A stretch of 64,000 bases of DNA from Larix kaempferi (GCA_027924585.1 BSBM01000877.1:2270501-2334500), one strand, 5' to 3'; counted from the stretch's first letter, positions 22,901-36,211 are shown. Notes: generated by a model from the letters alone, not told the origin. Numbers and translations: made by a program.

Positions 22901-24240
22901 ATGTAAACTTCTATTTCTGTGAAAAACCTTTAAACTTGCAACTTCAAGTCCTATCTAAATTAATTTTGAAAGCAGAGTAACTGAAATAGAGTACCAACTA
23001 GATATAGGAATCTTGGAAAGATCGCACTATTAGTCTATCATGCAAACAATTAGAACCTATGTCCTTCCATACATAAACTTATATGGAGATCTAAATCTGA
23101 TTACACATCCAAACCAAGCTACTTAAACTAAATACAATCCAATAAACTCAATAATGCAAATCAACCTTTTTTTTATTGATGATAAAATATTGCAAGTGTA
23201 ATATGCAGCTGCAAGAAATGATATAGATAGACGAGATGCTAATATTTATGATAGGTATGTAGTAAATGTATGTGAAATGAAAAATATACACATCAAATAT
23301 CCGATGCAAAGAAAACTAAATTCGGTATAGGAACAAGCTACTATTTAGAATGTAAGTGATAAAAAAATGATGTATGCACAATAATACTTCAGGTAAATAT
23401 GCAAAAGAAACCTATAATGTAGTATATGGAGTGATTCTGATGATGATGAATGTAATTACTTGTATACTTTATGCAAGACTAGAAGGAAATATAAACAATC
23501 CAAACTATGCACACATATGAACAAATTAACGACACATGTATTGTTGATTGAACAATGAGATATAAACAAGAACTAAACAACTCGTAGATATACAACAAAG
23601 AGGTCAAACAAAACTTAGAGATTGAACAATGAGATATAACCGAGAACTAAACAACTCGTAGATATACAACAAAGAGGTCAAACAAAACTTAGAAATAAAA
23701 GAATAGAGATAAATTAAACATACAAATGCTAACTAAATACAGGAAATAAAAGGAAAAGCGTATCTAGCCAGAAGGTGGGCCATTTCCAATTGGGCAGTAC
23801 AGCTAGTTAAATGCTATCTTACAATGAGAATAGATTCAACACTAGCAAAACTCATATCTTCATTGATTGGGAAATTAAAGGAAGATTACATCAAAACGTA
23901 TCAGGAGTCAAAAAAATACAATGCTTGATCCTAGTTCAGAACTTCATAACAATAATAACATCACATATCTTGATTGTCAGGTCCACAACTAGGGGTGGCC
24001 TTATATACTATTTCAAGAGTAAAATTGCATCCATATAAATAGAAGTTGTTTGATAAATATAGAAATGCAAACTACAATTTTGCTCACAAAAAGTGGAACT
24101 AAACACGAATCATTAGCATGAGTGTTTAAACAACTAGTGATTCATCAATACAACTGTTGCAACCTTATATGCATGACATAAATGTCTAGAGATAAGGCAC
24201 AATTTATATAGGAATAATAACTCTATACATCCATGCTTTC
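19911..24240. other. AT-rich spacer with decayed repeats
   Basis: No gene is supported. Open frames such as 20092-20298, 20811-21068 and 21848-22251 lack recognised motifs. Around 21240-21480 the strings CCCAACA and GTTTTAAA recur irregularly, which suggests a very old tandem repeat. The segment starting at 21098 resembles the first bases of the window. The rest is low-complexity, highly diverged DNA typical of old transposon debris. Confidence 0.4.
23546..23692. repeat. 74-bp tandem duplication
   Basis: Two copies starting GATTGAACAATGAGATATA at 23546 and 23620, sharing AACAACTCGTAGATATACAA and AAGAGGTCAAACAAAACTTA. Only a few differences are visible, so the duplication is fairly recent compared with its surroundings. 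Confidence 0.85.
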
Positions 24241-26500
24241 ATGAAAAGCGTAAAATCTATGAAACAAGTTGTATGCGCATGCATAATGGTGAAAGCGTTA
24301 ACCAATAGCCTAGACAAGTTCCTTAGCAAAATTGAATCATTCATAGAGGAATACAGCATGGATGTTCTGGATGCTGCACTTAGAGGGACTCCTCCAAGAT
24401 GGTGGGAGACACACAAAGATGACATACCTGATTGGGATGCCACTTAGTTGGAACTAATGATCATATTCAATCCATCCAGGAATGCCAATATGGTGAAATA
24501 CATATACATGGGAGAGACCAATCCATTGACCTGTGTGAACACCAAGGGGATTCAGATGGACTACAACCATAGTTTTGGGTTCATAATTATTTCACAACAT
24601 TGACCATATCTATAAATCTTGGTACCTACATGAAGAAACAAGGAGATAGAGAATATGTTGGAAGACGACACACACAAATTTTTATCAAGACTTTTCTATT
24701 TTAGCAACCAGTGATATGGTGATGGAAGCATTGCTAGCTATTAAGGAAGCATTATTCACCAACAAGTTACAAAATATTGGACACTCGGATGCCTATCCTG
24801 TGCATCAATAACTTTCAAATCTCACATTCATTATTCTCGAAGTAATACCCCCTCTTTATTGTGCAAAGACAGATTAGGAGAACTCCGATCCAAATGAGCT
24901 TGAGTGTTTGAAACACTTGACCTTAAAGGAGTCAGAAGGATCCTAAGAAATAAGATAGACAAAACCTGAAGAGACAGGAGAAATCTATGCACAACCTATG
25001 AAGTTGCAAAAAGTCAACATCGGTACTGAATATAAACTGAAGATGGTAGACATTGGGGATTACTGGGATGAGCAAACTGTATCTGAGGTTGCATCACTAT
25101 CGAAAGAATATGACAATTCGTTTCCACAAAGATTCACAGAACTCAAAGGTATTCAAGGAGATCTAGGCGAAATGAAGATTGCACTGGAACCATATGCCAA
25201 ACCTGTTAAGAATCAATCGTATAGACTGAATCCCTGAGTGGAGCAAAAAGTGAAAGAGGATATTAACCGCATGTTAAGAGCATGTCTGATTTTCCTAGTA
25301 GATAAATCAGACTAGATCAGTCCTACCATAATGCAGAGCAAGAAATATACATAGTACATTACGATATGTGTCAACTATAGCATCCTGAATGCTTCCTATT
25401 TCCATGACCCATTCTTGACATTGTTTAGTGATGAAATGCTAGATGAAGTAGCAGGAAATGAGATATACTCGTTCACTGATGGATTCTTAGGCCACCACTA
25501 GGTTAGGATTGTTGAAGAAGATAAAAAGAATACCACATTCACTATAGAATGGGGATAATTTTCTTATAATGTGATGCCATTTGGATTAAAAAATGCACCA
25601 GCCATTTTCTCAAGGATAGTGATCACAACTTTCCGTGAATTCCTCCATAAATTCTTGGAAGTCTATCTGGACAACTGAACAGTCTACAGTCTACTCAAAG
25701 ATCACGCCACACTTATTTGACTTATGTTGGATCATTGTAGACAAATGGGAATTTCTTTGAACTTGTAGAAGTGTATTTTTTGCATTCCTTTCAGCAACTT
25801 GTTGGGCCATATTTTTTTCAAAGGTAGTGTTTTGGAAAATCATGCAAAAACTGTAGAAATTGTGAACCCGCGGGACCCAACATCGGTAAAACATTTGTGA
25901 TCCACATTGGTACATACAGGGTATTACAGAAGATCCATCTACAATTATGCCTCCATCAGTACGCCCTTGGAACAATTATTGAAGAAAGAGAAAACATTCA
26001 AGTGGAATGCGATTGTACAAAAGCTTTTGCAACATTAAAAGGAAAAATAGTAAATGCCCTGGTCCTAGCATTTCCAGATTGGAAAAAAAAGTTCCATGTA
26101 CATGTTGATGCATCAAGGATAACTCTTGGTGTTATATTAGCTCATCTAGGAGAAGGAGAGATGGGCCATCTAGTTTATTTTTCCAGTATAAATATATTGT
26201 AAGAAGAGAACAACTACACAACAGTAGAATGAAAATGATTGGTTATCATTTATGCATTGCATAAGTTCCGCCATTACGTTTTGCGAGGACAATTAAATTT
26301 TTTTACTGATCACTCAGCTCTAAAGTATTTGGCCAACAAGATCATTCTAGAAGGACGGATCTAAAAGTGGTTACTCTTATTACATGAATTCTCCTTTGAA
26401 GTAATAATTAAACCCGTGAAGCATAACTATGTCCATGATCATCTATCATGAATAAAATAGGGAGAAGTTGACGGGTATGTTGATGATTAGTTACTGGATG
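24241..26500 (+). pseudogene. E2: decayed Ty3/gypsy remnant (Gag-like, RT, RNase H)
   Basis: A plus-strand fossil with stops and frameshifts every few tens of codons. A Gag-like piece (24241-24447) has LDAALRGTPPRWWETHK. An RT-proximal linker (24998-25237) has IGDYWDEQTV and FTELKGIQGDLGEMKI. RT follows at 25240-25900 (FTDGFLGHH, VMPFGLKNAPAIFSR, and VYLDN in place of the YFDD box of E4). RNase H follows at 26090-26350 (FHVHVDAS, LHKFRHYVLRG, TDHSALKYLANK). It is the same lineage as E4: RT motifs match closely and the Gag-like piece also stands directly before the RT linker. No LTR of its own is identified. Confidence 0.85.
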
Positions 26501-26560
26501 CATCAATTTTTCAAGATAGAATCCATTCCAGACCATTTGGAGGAGATTGCACTGTTCCTT

Positions 26561-27514
26561 TGTTACACCAAAATATGATCATCATGATTTATGTGTCCTT
26601 CATTTGTCCTGATTCCTAAATAAATTAAGCCAAATTGATTGAAGGAAGATTTGTGGTTACCCTTTTTCCCTTTGTTGTCACCCCGATGCACCTTACACAT
26701 TAACAAATTTCATTCGACTCCACGTGACGCGCTCTGCACATTGGCAGAGCGCATCGTTGACACATTTTGCCTTTGAACAGAGTGTGTCACTCCTTAAAGA
26801 CGCAGGTTTCCTTTGGAAAAAGTGAGGCACTGCCAATTTAAAAGGAAAAAGAGAAGCTTCAAGCGGCTTCTAGAACCCATGGCTTCGTGGAGGCTTATCC
26901 CTATGAACTAGGAAAGGTGGCACTCGATCCCCTTGCCTTTTGGAATGATCCCTTGAGATTGTCCCGCAAATCCTAAACCTATTATATCCCTTTAGGCCTA
27001 TATATACAATCCATCTCTTCATAGTTAAGAAGGAGAAAGATAGAGCACCTAAACGTTGGGGAAATTCTGCTGGAGCTTATTCCTTTTTCATCCATTAAGA
27101 GGCAAAAGATTGGATCTTTGAGGTTAGGACCATTTGGAAGAAGTTGCGACGTCAAATCTTGGTTGTACTTCTTTTATTTACAGTAATACAGATTCTTTCC
27201 ATAAATTCTTGTTGTGTTAAGATATTTAGAATTGGTTTCTTTGACTACTAGTTTAGATTAATTCATATTGCATATCATTATTATCGGTATTTGTATGTTT
27301 ACACTTGTTTGTGCGTTGTTTTGCAGCTAAATATAATGAGCTACATCAAACAAGGAGGTATCACTACAATCACAAGGTAAACCATTCCTCCATACCTTTT
27401 GCAATTTGGTTAATCTAGGAAAGATCTCTGTGTTATGTATTTTTTTTTCTAGATATGAACCATTAGGATTAGGGAGATCAGTTAGTGGATGCACTGACGG
27501 ATTGTCTGGTAACA
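26561..27514 (+). repeat. Putative 5' LTR of E3
   Basis: 954 bp beginning TGTTAC and ending GTAACA, a matching inverted pair as expected for LTR ends. It is followed after 4 bp by a primer-site-like sequence, which sets the orientation. A TATA-like CCTATATATA is at 26997-27006, which would be the U3 promoter. No second copy exists here, so the left edge rests on the end motif and on the loss of E2 coding similarity just before it. Confidence 0.6.
26729..26752. promoter_or_regulatory. Perfect 9-bp hairpin in the E3 LTR
   Basis: GCGCTCTGC (26729-26737), loop ACATTG, then GCAGAGCGC (26744-26752). It is GC-rich in AT-rich surroundings and lies upstream of the TATA-like box in U3. A direct-repeat-like pair TGACACATTTT...GTGTCAC follows at 26758-26791 and recurs in changed form at 27812-27843. 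Confidence 0.5.
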
Positions 27515-27518
27515 AAAT

Positions 27519-27536
27519 TGGTGACCATACTGGGGA
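27519..27536 (+). promoter_or_regulatory. E3 primer-binding-site-like sequence
   Basis: TGGTGACCATACTGGGGA, starting 4 bp after the LTR end. The TGG start and purine-rich end have the form of plant Ty3 primer sites. I cannot assign the tRNA with certainty. Confidence 0.6.
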
Positions 27537-29718
27537 AAGCCAAATCCATTGTCTTTGGGTTATTTGAATTCCGATTTGCATTTCCTTATTTAGCCTCATA
27601 ATCCTTATGCTTGCCTCTTCTTGAGTGGATCCACTCTGCTGTGAGTTACTGAGTGATAGAACCTCCATTAGGAATCCTTTGCTCAACCTATTACCTTTTT
27701 TTGTTTGGTATTTTTTTTTCAACTCTAGAATTCACTCGAAGCACCTGGTTAATATTATACCCGCGTCTCTGTGATTTTGACACACTTTGTCTTAAAGCAG
27801 ACTGCGACATTGACACATTTTCCCTGTGTGCAGATAGTGTCACTAACACACTTTTCCTATTTTCATATCAAGTCACTAAGGATTTGACGCCATGGTCTAT
27901 GCTTGCAACCCACGTCACCCAGTAAAATTAGTGTCTAGAATTGGATTTTCCCACAAAATTTGATTTTATTTGGTTTTCTGGGATCCGTGTCTTGCTTATC
28001 TCATACTTAGCATTCCTCATATTTGAATTTTCTTCTTCTTTGATTTATTTTGAGATTTGGATCTTGATTATATTTCTTAACAGTCTCGGGTAGTCAAGCG
28101 GTTGTGTCCTTGATCTTAGGTGTCCCCAATCCCTTGTAAGTGCAACTAGTCTTGTGACTTGTTGAAGATCCCTAGTCTGTGTTGCTTCGAACCTGAGTCT
28201 TTGAAGAGCTTTTATTGTTGTGATTTTGGTAAAACTGGGTGTGAATTTTGGCTTATTCCACTGATTGGGTGTTTGATTTTTCAATAACTTATGATTGGTT
28301 AAAGATTGCAGTAGTGCTTTTATCTCATGTTTTGAATCAAGATAGAATAAAATTGCATATTTTAAGTGCATTAGTAAAGAAAATCAAAGAATTCCTACTT
28401 TATCCACCTTAAGTTCATTGCTTGGGATTGTTGGAAAAATATTTTTTGTGTTTTTGAAAATAATTTAAGAGACTTTGAGAGAGTTGAATATTGTACATAT
28501 TTCTCCTTAGTTATAAAAGAGTGCATTGCATCTCTCTAAATATTAAGTGGAAAATAGATCTTCTCAAAGATTTTTGAACAAAAAAAAATCACTCTTATGT
28601 CCTTTGGGTTTCTTTCTACCTCTCTTACCCCTTGGTTTGAAAAAAATTGAATTATTACAATCAAAGGAAGTTCATATTTTCATTTTTGCTTGGAGATTTA
28701 GCTTAGTTGAAAAGAAAAAGAAAAATATTTTTGGTTTGGTATGTTATTTTTGTTTTGTTGGATTAAATGAAAGAGTGTTTGTAGTCTTTTGGTTTGATTG
28801 GAAGAGAAAGTAAAAAGGGTACTTTGTTCATTTACTCTCGGAAAAGAAAAGATTTCCCCTTCCTTTAGCTAGTTTTCATCGAAAAAACGAACGACTTGCA
28901 ATTCATTTAGCTTAGTTGTGCATCTTGTTTACTTTACAAGTATTCACTTCATGCATTCACCTAACCGTACAAGATAAAAGTAACACAGTAGCTTAAGTTG
29001 AAATCTTTAGAAACTCGTGTGATAAGTCAGAGACGTGTTCCAACGTCTTACCGACATTTTAAAATGTAGCAACTATCATTATATTCCTGCACTACATCCC
29101 GAGGGCTTGTAGTTCTTCCACGTACTAGTTGGTATATTGAATGGTATTTCACGTACCTAAAGGTATATAAAAGGTACTTCACATACTCAATGGTATATAG
29201 GAAGGCTCCTGTCATACGGTTTTGCATTACAAAGCACTACTATGGATTTGAGCTCCCACATACCTTGAGTATATCGAGATACCCCAATAGGATCCTGGAA
29301 CTATCTAAGTCAACCATTGGTCGTTTTGGCATGTAAATACATCGATAAAAGCACTCGGAGAGATACTACGCACGTACTTCCAGGTAGTAGAGTAATATAG
29401 TTAGGGGTATGGTCCCAATCCTCCCTGGTTAGCGCTATCAAAGATTGGGCCTAGTATTAATATTGGACCCTGCGGTATATCGCGAGTTGCGATGCCTGGA
29501 CACTCATGTGAGGATATGGCTTTCAAATCCTTCCTATCATATAATTTTTCCTGAGGCTTTAGCTTAAGTAGTGCTTGAAGTGTGTTTTTTCTTTAGAAGA
29601 CTCTTAGGACAAATTTTTCATCATCCGTCCTGGCTGAGCAACCTTAAGAATATCCTGCAAAATACTAAACTTACCACCTGAATATCCCCTTAGTTAGGAG
29701 GAAAAATTAGGAGTAAGC
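27537..29718 (+). other. E3 leader between primer site and gag
   Basis: About 2.2 kb with no sustained coding frame. At 29129-29205 the pentamer GGTAT recurs in phrases such as GGTATATTGAATGGTATTTC, an irregular short repeat. Long leaders before gag are common in Tat-group elements. Confidence 0.45.
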
Positions 29719-31189
29719 ATGGATCAACCTACTACATCTGGATCACGCGAAAAAGGAATTCCTATCCCTGAATTAGGAGGGAGATTTTATCCTCCAATAA
29801 ATCCGCCTACCACCGTTCCTATGGGACCATTTCCGATGGAATGACCTCCTTCACATGACACATCTTTTCATCATTCGCTTAAAGGTAACCTTGGAGCTGT
29901 CAACTGAATCTATGCTCGACCCCCAGACAACCCAACAGAAACTATTTTTGGTCCAACCGCATCGTTTTGGGGTCCTTAGGTCATGTCATTTCTGATATTG
30001 GTTCACCTCCGATTATGGAGACTCCACCACATCCGCATCCTACCCAGTTTATTACGAACGATGAATTTCTTGCACTAGTTCACGAGATTATCTAGCGTTT
30101 ATGCACACTTGGAAAGCGGGTAAGGCACCAAATTTTCCCTCCCCAATCCACTCCAAAGGTAGCCATTCTTGAACATCATTCCTCTATACATTCTCTTTCT
30201 CTCCCTTCACTAGGAATTACTATGCCCAACATGACCACTTTTTAACCAGGACAACCCTCTTTTCCATTTAATATGCATCAAAACTATTCAGTCAATTATA
30301 CACCCCCATTGACCCCAATGAATGGAGGGAAACCTTCAACTACTTTTAAATTCATAACTGGAACAACACCTCTGACTCAAACTTCGAGCAGAGGCTACCC
30401 TCTAGTTAGTGGTCAACACATAATCACGGGTCAGCCTGTGGTCAATGGTCAACACTTAATCATAGGACCAACTTCAGGTGGTGGAAACAATCTAACTGGG
30501 GGGAAACCTCTATTTACCGCACACAATTTGACTGTGGGCAACCTCTAGTTAGTGGACAACATCTAACTAGGGGGAACCTTTAGTTACAGGACAATGTGTA
30601 AGTGGAGGACATCCGTCGTACATGAATTACACTATGGTTTGGAGTTCACTCCCAGCCATAGGACAACCTATGTGAGATTATCAAGTGGGGGGACCATCTA
30701 CGTGGACCCAATCCCCATGGGGGAATACATATCTAGGTAATCATAACATAGGGCTAGGTCAAATTTATCCAAGGACCTTTTTATCCTGGAGTAACTTACC
30801 CCAGAAATATGAATACCCCATGGGGATATCATAATATTCCACCTACTGGACCTCCAGCCAGTGGCCCACACCCCCCTCCACCACCACCCCCACCACCTGC
30901 CCCATCCCTTCCTCCACCACCTGTACCACCTCCATCGCCAACACCTGGAGGATCCCCACATTCCAGCAAAGGGCCCCCACATTTAGGAGGAGGACCCCCA
31001 TTAAGTCCACCTCCTAATGCAGGATGACCCCCTCCATATGTCCAACCCTCTATGGGAGGACCTTATGGTCAATCAATCTATGGTCCTACTGGTACATAAA
31101 TGCCTTATCAATACTACTAGTATCCAACACCAAACCGACAGTTACCATTTCTAGCTACAACAGATCTATCACGTTTGACCAATGATCCC
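29719..31189 (+). pseudogene. E3 gag, 5' part (Gly/Pro-rich), cut by E4
   Basis: Begins at ATG 29719 (MDQPTTSGSREKG). It is soon broken by stops and frame changes, but Gag-like composition persists. It includes a GQH/GQP-type degenerate repeat (30390-30530) and a proline run (30870-30950, PPPPPPPPPAPSLPPPP). The frame reaches TDLSRLTNDP at 31189, where the E4 LTR begins. The remainder resumes at 44866 on the far side of E4. Confidence 0.65.
31185..31189. repeat. Target-site duplicate of E4, left copy (ATCCC)
   Basis: ATCCC directly before the TG of the LTR. The partner is at 44861-44865, after the CA of the other LTR. Confidence 0.9.
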
Positions 31190-32853
31190 TGTTGGCTTAA
31201 ACTGACCCAGAGGTTTCCAATTAGACCCAGGTTCTTTGTAGTTCTCCCTTTGACCAACAAAACCCCTTCGCACCGGCCCTTTCGGCAAAAACCTACGAGC
31301 AAGCTGAGGCCTCACCCGAGGTGTATCTTATGGGGTACTGCGGAATCAGGTTTCCACAGTAAATGATAAGTTGTTTATATGAACAAGCTACGCAACGCAG
31401 GACAGAAGGAGTGCACTGCGGGGCAAAGTGATGTGGTACGCAATAGGATCTACGCTGTGAGTAGTACTCTGCGGTGGAGGAAACACTATGGGCCTCACTA
31501 AGGGTTTCTTACTGCTGCAAATCTTCTACTGGAACCGCGAATCACCCACACTTATCCTCTACTTGGAAGATCTCGGAAACGTTAAGGCACTGAAATGAAT
31601 ATCACTCATCCATTCCTTCAGGCACTTACTGGTTATCTTTCTAGCATTCGTTCAAGAAGTTGGGTTATTACAATGTGAACTAAAATGATAGACATGACTA
31701 ACTATGCCGCGTTCCTTCACTGTGTTTAAGAAAGTATTAAGCTTAAATTACTAATTCACGATCTTAACATATAATTAAAATGTTCGCCATTCATCTGTTC
31801 ACGTGGAACTTAGCATATCATTTCCAAACTTCACCTATTGGTAAATGCATATCAAAGTTCTCCTATTACAGCATGCAAGGAAACATTCAAACATTCATTA
31901 CAGATAGACAGTCATCCATTCATAAACATCATCACATAAAAAAGGATTTAACATGGTTCACTTCCCCAAATGGAAAGCTAAGTCCACAATAACGGTTGGT
32001 AATATATTTCTTTCAAAAGGGATGGGGCAACCGTTCTTAGTCTGTAGACTCTCCTTTCTCTCGGCTAGGTCTCTACGCACACAGCTGCAGAGCCTTTACA
32101 ATATTCTCATCTCAAAGAGATTTTACAATACAAAAAGGTTATCTCAAGATTACTCTAATAACTAGCATCTAGTATCCAAAATAGAGCAACCCCCATCCCA
32201 TACAAAAGTGTCTTCTTAAATAGATCATGCCCGAAGGTCATGTCTGTACAATGTCGAAGACATGAAACCCAAAACCCTAAGGGTTTCCAAAACTGCACCG
32301 GTTTTCCAAACCGGCTTGCTGGCTCCTGGTAACGTCTGCTTGATCATGGCGGATCTCCACATCCTCATTTTGTCGCTATCGGCCTTCCTGTCGCATGCGT
32401 GCCTACAAGCTGCTTCTACCGAACCATTTCTCTCTAACGGTTTTACCTTCTAAGCGTGCCAAACGTTGCTTTCCTTAAAAACCCACGCGTGGTCGCCTTC
32501 CTATTTTTCCTATGTCCACCGCACGGCAATCCTGGAATATCTTTCCAAAAATGGCTACTACCGGTCGAGCCAATAGATACACTTGATACTTGTCCAGCAA
32601 ACCGCTTTGCTGGCTCCACATGGCCTCCTAACTCCACAGCACTGCTTCGGTGCAGTACTGGTCTTCGCATCACAGCCAAAACTTCAATGCTGTGCACAAC
32701 TCCGCAGTCTGGTCAAAAGTTGGATGCTGCGCGCAACTTCGCAGCATCCTCAATACTTAGCAAAAATTGTATTTCTAAGCTGCACTCAGCTCATCTTTCT
32801 TTGCTTTCCTAAAAAAGGTGCTTCCAAAACTTTATCTCAACCTGGGCCCAACA
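31190..32853 (-). repeat. 3' LTR of E4
   Basis: 1664 bp, TGTTGGCTTAA...GGGCCCAACA. It aligns with 43183-44860. Five differences are visible in the first 60 bp, so divergence is several percent, and many changes are C/T or G/A at CG or CNG sites. The sequence is rich in CTGCG and GCAGC strings. Confidence 0.95.
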
Positions 32854-32865
32854 TGCCCCTAACAC

Positions 32866-35683
32866 TTACATGTGGCTCGTCCCCGAGCCACTGATTGTTT
32901 CAGTTGTCTCACTCTGCGCTGCAACCGGTGGAACGAACTTGGCCGCAAACTCGTCATATGTACCGCACAACTGCACCACTGATTCTCTTGTATCATGCTC
33001 AACCTATTTAATTGTCTCAAGCAGTGTTAGAGTTATTTCTTGTCCAATTTGGTCTTGTACCTACTCCTGGTTATCACGCAGTTCTACTAACTTATCTTCA
33101 ATCTGCTGCGATATCGCCATGGCATTCTCCAAGAGCTGCTGCGACTGATTATCCATCTCAGTCTCTTTTTGTCGTAATTCATGCACTTCTTTCTTTAAGC
33201 CGGATATCTCCTTGTATCTCGGCAGTCTCTCTCTAGGTGGCAGAGCTTTAACCTCTACGTTCAACTTGTCCAGCGCGGTCTGTTTTTCTTGTACTGCGGT
33301 TTTGACCTACAACAACCCTTGATCCTCTTCAAGGGTCATGATTTCCTGTGAAACCTTATCCAAGAGCGATTGGCACTTATCCATCTCACTTGTAATTCTT
33401 TTCGAGGCGGCGCTCACTGCTTTCTCTCTGACTTGCTATTCAGTTAATGGCGCCTGCTTATTCAGCTTATCCTTCAATGTGGCAATATCGGCCTCATAAT
33501 AAATCTCTTTATCCTGTATCTCCGACTACAAGGATCTCACCTTATCTCCGATCCTCAGAATTGTGTCTACAGGATCATCCTGGATTTCTATGCCTTCAAT
33601 ATCCTTCACCACATTGGATATGGTAGTCTCCAAATTTTTTTGGCGGTCCAGTTCGTTCTGTAGCTGTATTTATGCCTGTAGCTAAATTTTCCTGTTTGCT
33701 GTAATGAGCTATGCTTGTGACTTCATCGATTCAACCATCCGTGCATGCATATCCTCAATGATCTGCATGTGGATGAAGTGCAATCCTGGTAATGGGATTT
33801 TGGCTAAGTCGAGCTCTACCCTCTCGACTCCCTTTGTGTCCAAGACAACTTGTTATGTCATCGGCAACGCAACAGCCAATGGGTCCACATGGACAATTCT
33901 AGTCTTTGATGGCAGCGTTATTGCTAGTTGTTGGCTTCCTTGCTGCAAGGTCCATACCGACCTCCCTTCAACCCCTGCTTCCCGCGGCAAAATAAGGATT
34001 TTCTGGACATCGTCCATTTTCTTCATTAGGCCTTGCATTGCGAGCCGCGTCTTGTGCAGGTCATCCTGGATGACCATGTCCTTCTTTTCTTTAGCCACCA
34101 TAAGCTCCTTCATCTGCTCTGAGACTGTTTCAGCTATCATCTCATAGTCATCATCATTGAGGACTGCCTCCGATTGAATCTTTGTGGCCTTCACCTTTTT
34201 CCTCAACTTTGGCTTCTCTGAAGTCTCAGCTTCTTTTCTCTTCCCTGTTTCTTCAATTATTGGGCATGAGAGTGGGATCGGCTCATCTTCTGCTGAGTCT
34301 ATCTCTATGTCCATAACCTCTACGCGGAACTATGGTGGCCAATCTTTCATGAGGTCCTCAATATCCTTCTCATACATGATGTAGTTCCCTGGGAACCACT
34401 GCGGTTTCTTCGTTTGTGCTTTCGGCGATATGAATATACATTTCATATCCACCTCAAAGTCGCTGATGCAGATATACTTCGTCGTGACCTGCTTTGTAAT
34501 GTGGGGTGTCTTCGTGATTGCATTGCGTAGCTGAATATAGTATTCGTAAAAGGATTCTATTGTCGCATGCTGGCGCTCTGCATTTGTGTTTTCCCAGAGG
34601 TTGACAAACTTAAACCCTCTAGGATCCTTGGTGTCCATAATGACACCCACATAATCTCGCAGCTCCTTCCATCCACACAAAGCAATCAGGACGATGAGCC
34701 AGGTGAAATGGAACAGGACGCCATTCACCTGTGTGTCATTGAGTTCTTCAAGGAACTCATTTAACAAAAACTGACACCAATTAAAGTTGTTTCCTTCGGC
34801 CACTGTGGCACCAAGGAGTATTGCGCCCGCAGACACCTCTGAAGGCCTAGTTGTTTTGAGTATCTTGCCTATGAGAAACTGCATTACAAATCTTGTTGCT
34901 CTATCCTCTATATCTTATGTTAGGAAATCTCTTTTTTCCTTCACCACCGGATGGGTTTTCTTCATCTTCTCAACAACCTCTTTTTCTTTGCTCTTCCCCT
35001 GGAAGAATTGCTTAGGATCCTTACCACGCTTCCTTAGCCCAGTGATGCGGTGGATCAAATCGATGTTAATATCAATGTTCCTTTCCAGCCATAGATAAAC
35101 TTGGTGGATTCATGCCATGAGTGTGCGAACCACGATATTAAGTTTTGGAGAACAGTCAAAATGTGGCAATGTCAGCAAGTTCAGTAGCCCTGACTGAATG
35201 ACAGGTGCTAGCCAATTGTCAGCTACCAAGTTCAGAGTTCCCTTGGTGTCCTTTTTCCAACACATATACTGGTTTGGTTGAAAATATGGGTATTTGGAAA
35301 CATCTGGATCGTCTTTCTTCATTCCCAAGAGATCATAATCCTCCCATTTACAATCTGCTATACTTCCTAGCAAATTCTTAGCAGTGTTTACATGCTTTGA
35401 GATAGGTGACAATAGGATGTTGTATCTCACATTTTTGGACAATTTAAACACCAGGGTCATTCAGTGCCCGTGGGGAGATATATTCAGGTGTCATCTTCAA
35501 GGGTTCTATCTGAAAGACTGGCGATTTCTGTGCCGAGGAGCCCATCTTTATGATGTTGGATCGAGGTGTAGTTACGACTTTTCCTTTATCTTTTTCTTTT
35601 TCCTGCATCGTCGGATTAATTCTTGGTGATCTGCGGGATCCTTCACCTTGTTCTATGGCGACCTTCTTAACTGGAGTTTTCAT
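32866..35683 (-). pseudogene. E4 accessory ORF between pol and 3' LTR (coiled coil)
   Basis: About 940 codons from ATG 35681-35683 to TAA 32866-32868, only 12 bp before the 3' LTR. Breaks: a frame change near 35450 and several internal stops (for example at 35110, near 34918, at 34330 and at 33853). N-terminus: basic, with SRRSPRINPTMQEKEKDKGK. Middle (34330-35460): a globular, aromatic-rich domain with FLNEFLEELND and FHFTWLIVLIALCGW, possibly related to plant-transposon-type domains; this is unproven. Then an acidic-basic switch (KLRKKVKATK, a possible nuclear signal) and a long heptad-like coiled coil (about 33050-34150) rich in E, K, Q and L. It has the same sense as pol. Product and role unknown. 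Confidence 0.72.
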
Positions 35684-36185
35684 TAACTATTGAATCCCTC
35701 TGTGCTGAAAGATCCTCATTGCTTCTTCAATGGTCATTTCTTCATCTCTATAGGAAGGTTCAGACATTCACTAATGAGGTAGCGGCTAAGGCAGACAAAA
35801 TACAGATGGCTACTAGCTCAGAGAGGTTAATCACAAGAAAATTCTAAGTGCTCAGTAATGCTCCCGATTCTCCCAATGGTGTTATTTATAGGCACAGCAG
35901 ACCCTCTCCCACGCCCTTCAACGGCTAGATAAGCAATTAATGTGGTGTCTGTTGGAGAATTTGAGTGGATCCTTCGATCTTTTCTGTCGTCAGCGTGCTT
36001 AGAACGGCTATCTTCTCTTTAAATGCTGAAGCGGTTGCTGCAACGGTCATCTAACGGCTATTTTTCTAAAAAGCCATGCAACAGCTATATTTGTCTGAGT
36101 GTTGCGCCAAACTGCACGGCAAGCCATCTGCAACCCTGCGTGGATACTTCACAGTGCCAAAAATTTCCAACTGCGCGGCTTCCAC

Positions 36186-36211
36186 TATATATATATATAT
36201 ATATATATATT
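36186..36211. repeat. (TA)n microsatellite in E4
   Basis: An uninterrupted TA run of about 26 bp, followed by ATTTTT-type A/T repeats to about 36231. It lies between the integrase end and the accessory frame of E4. Confidence 0.9.

Noticed and set aside
26561-27514. Reading this LTR as the 3' LTR of the E2 remnant
   Set aside because: A primer-site-like sequence follows it and gag lies downstream, so it is better a 5' LTR of E3; a shared origin cannot be fully excluded.
30809-31027. Proline-rich frame that looks like an extensin or formin piece
   Set aside because: It is within the E3 gag region and has no signal peptide or SPPPP pattern; better read as Gag low-complexity sequence.
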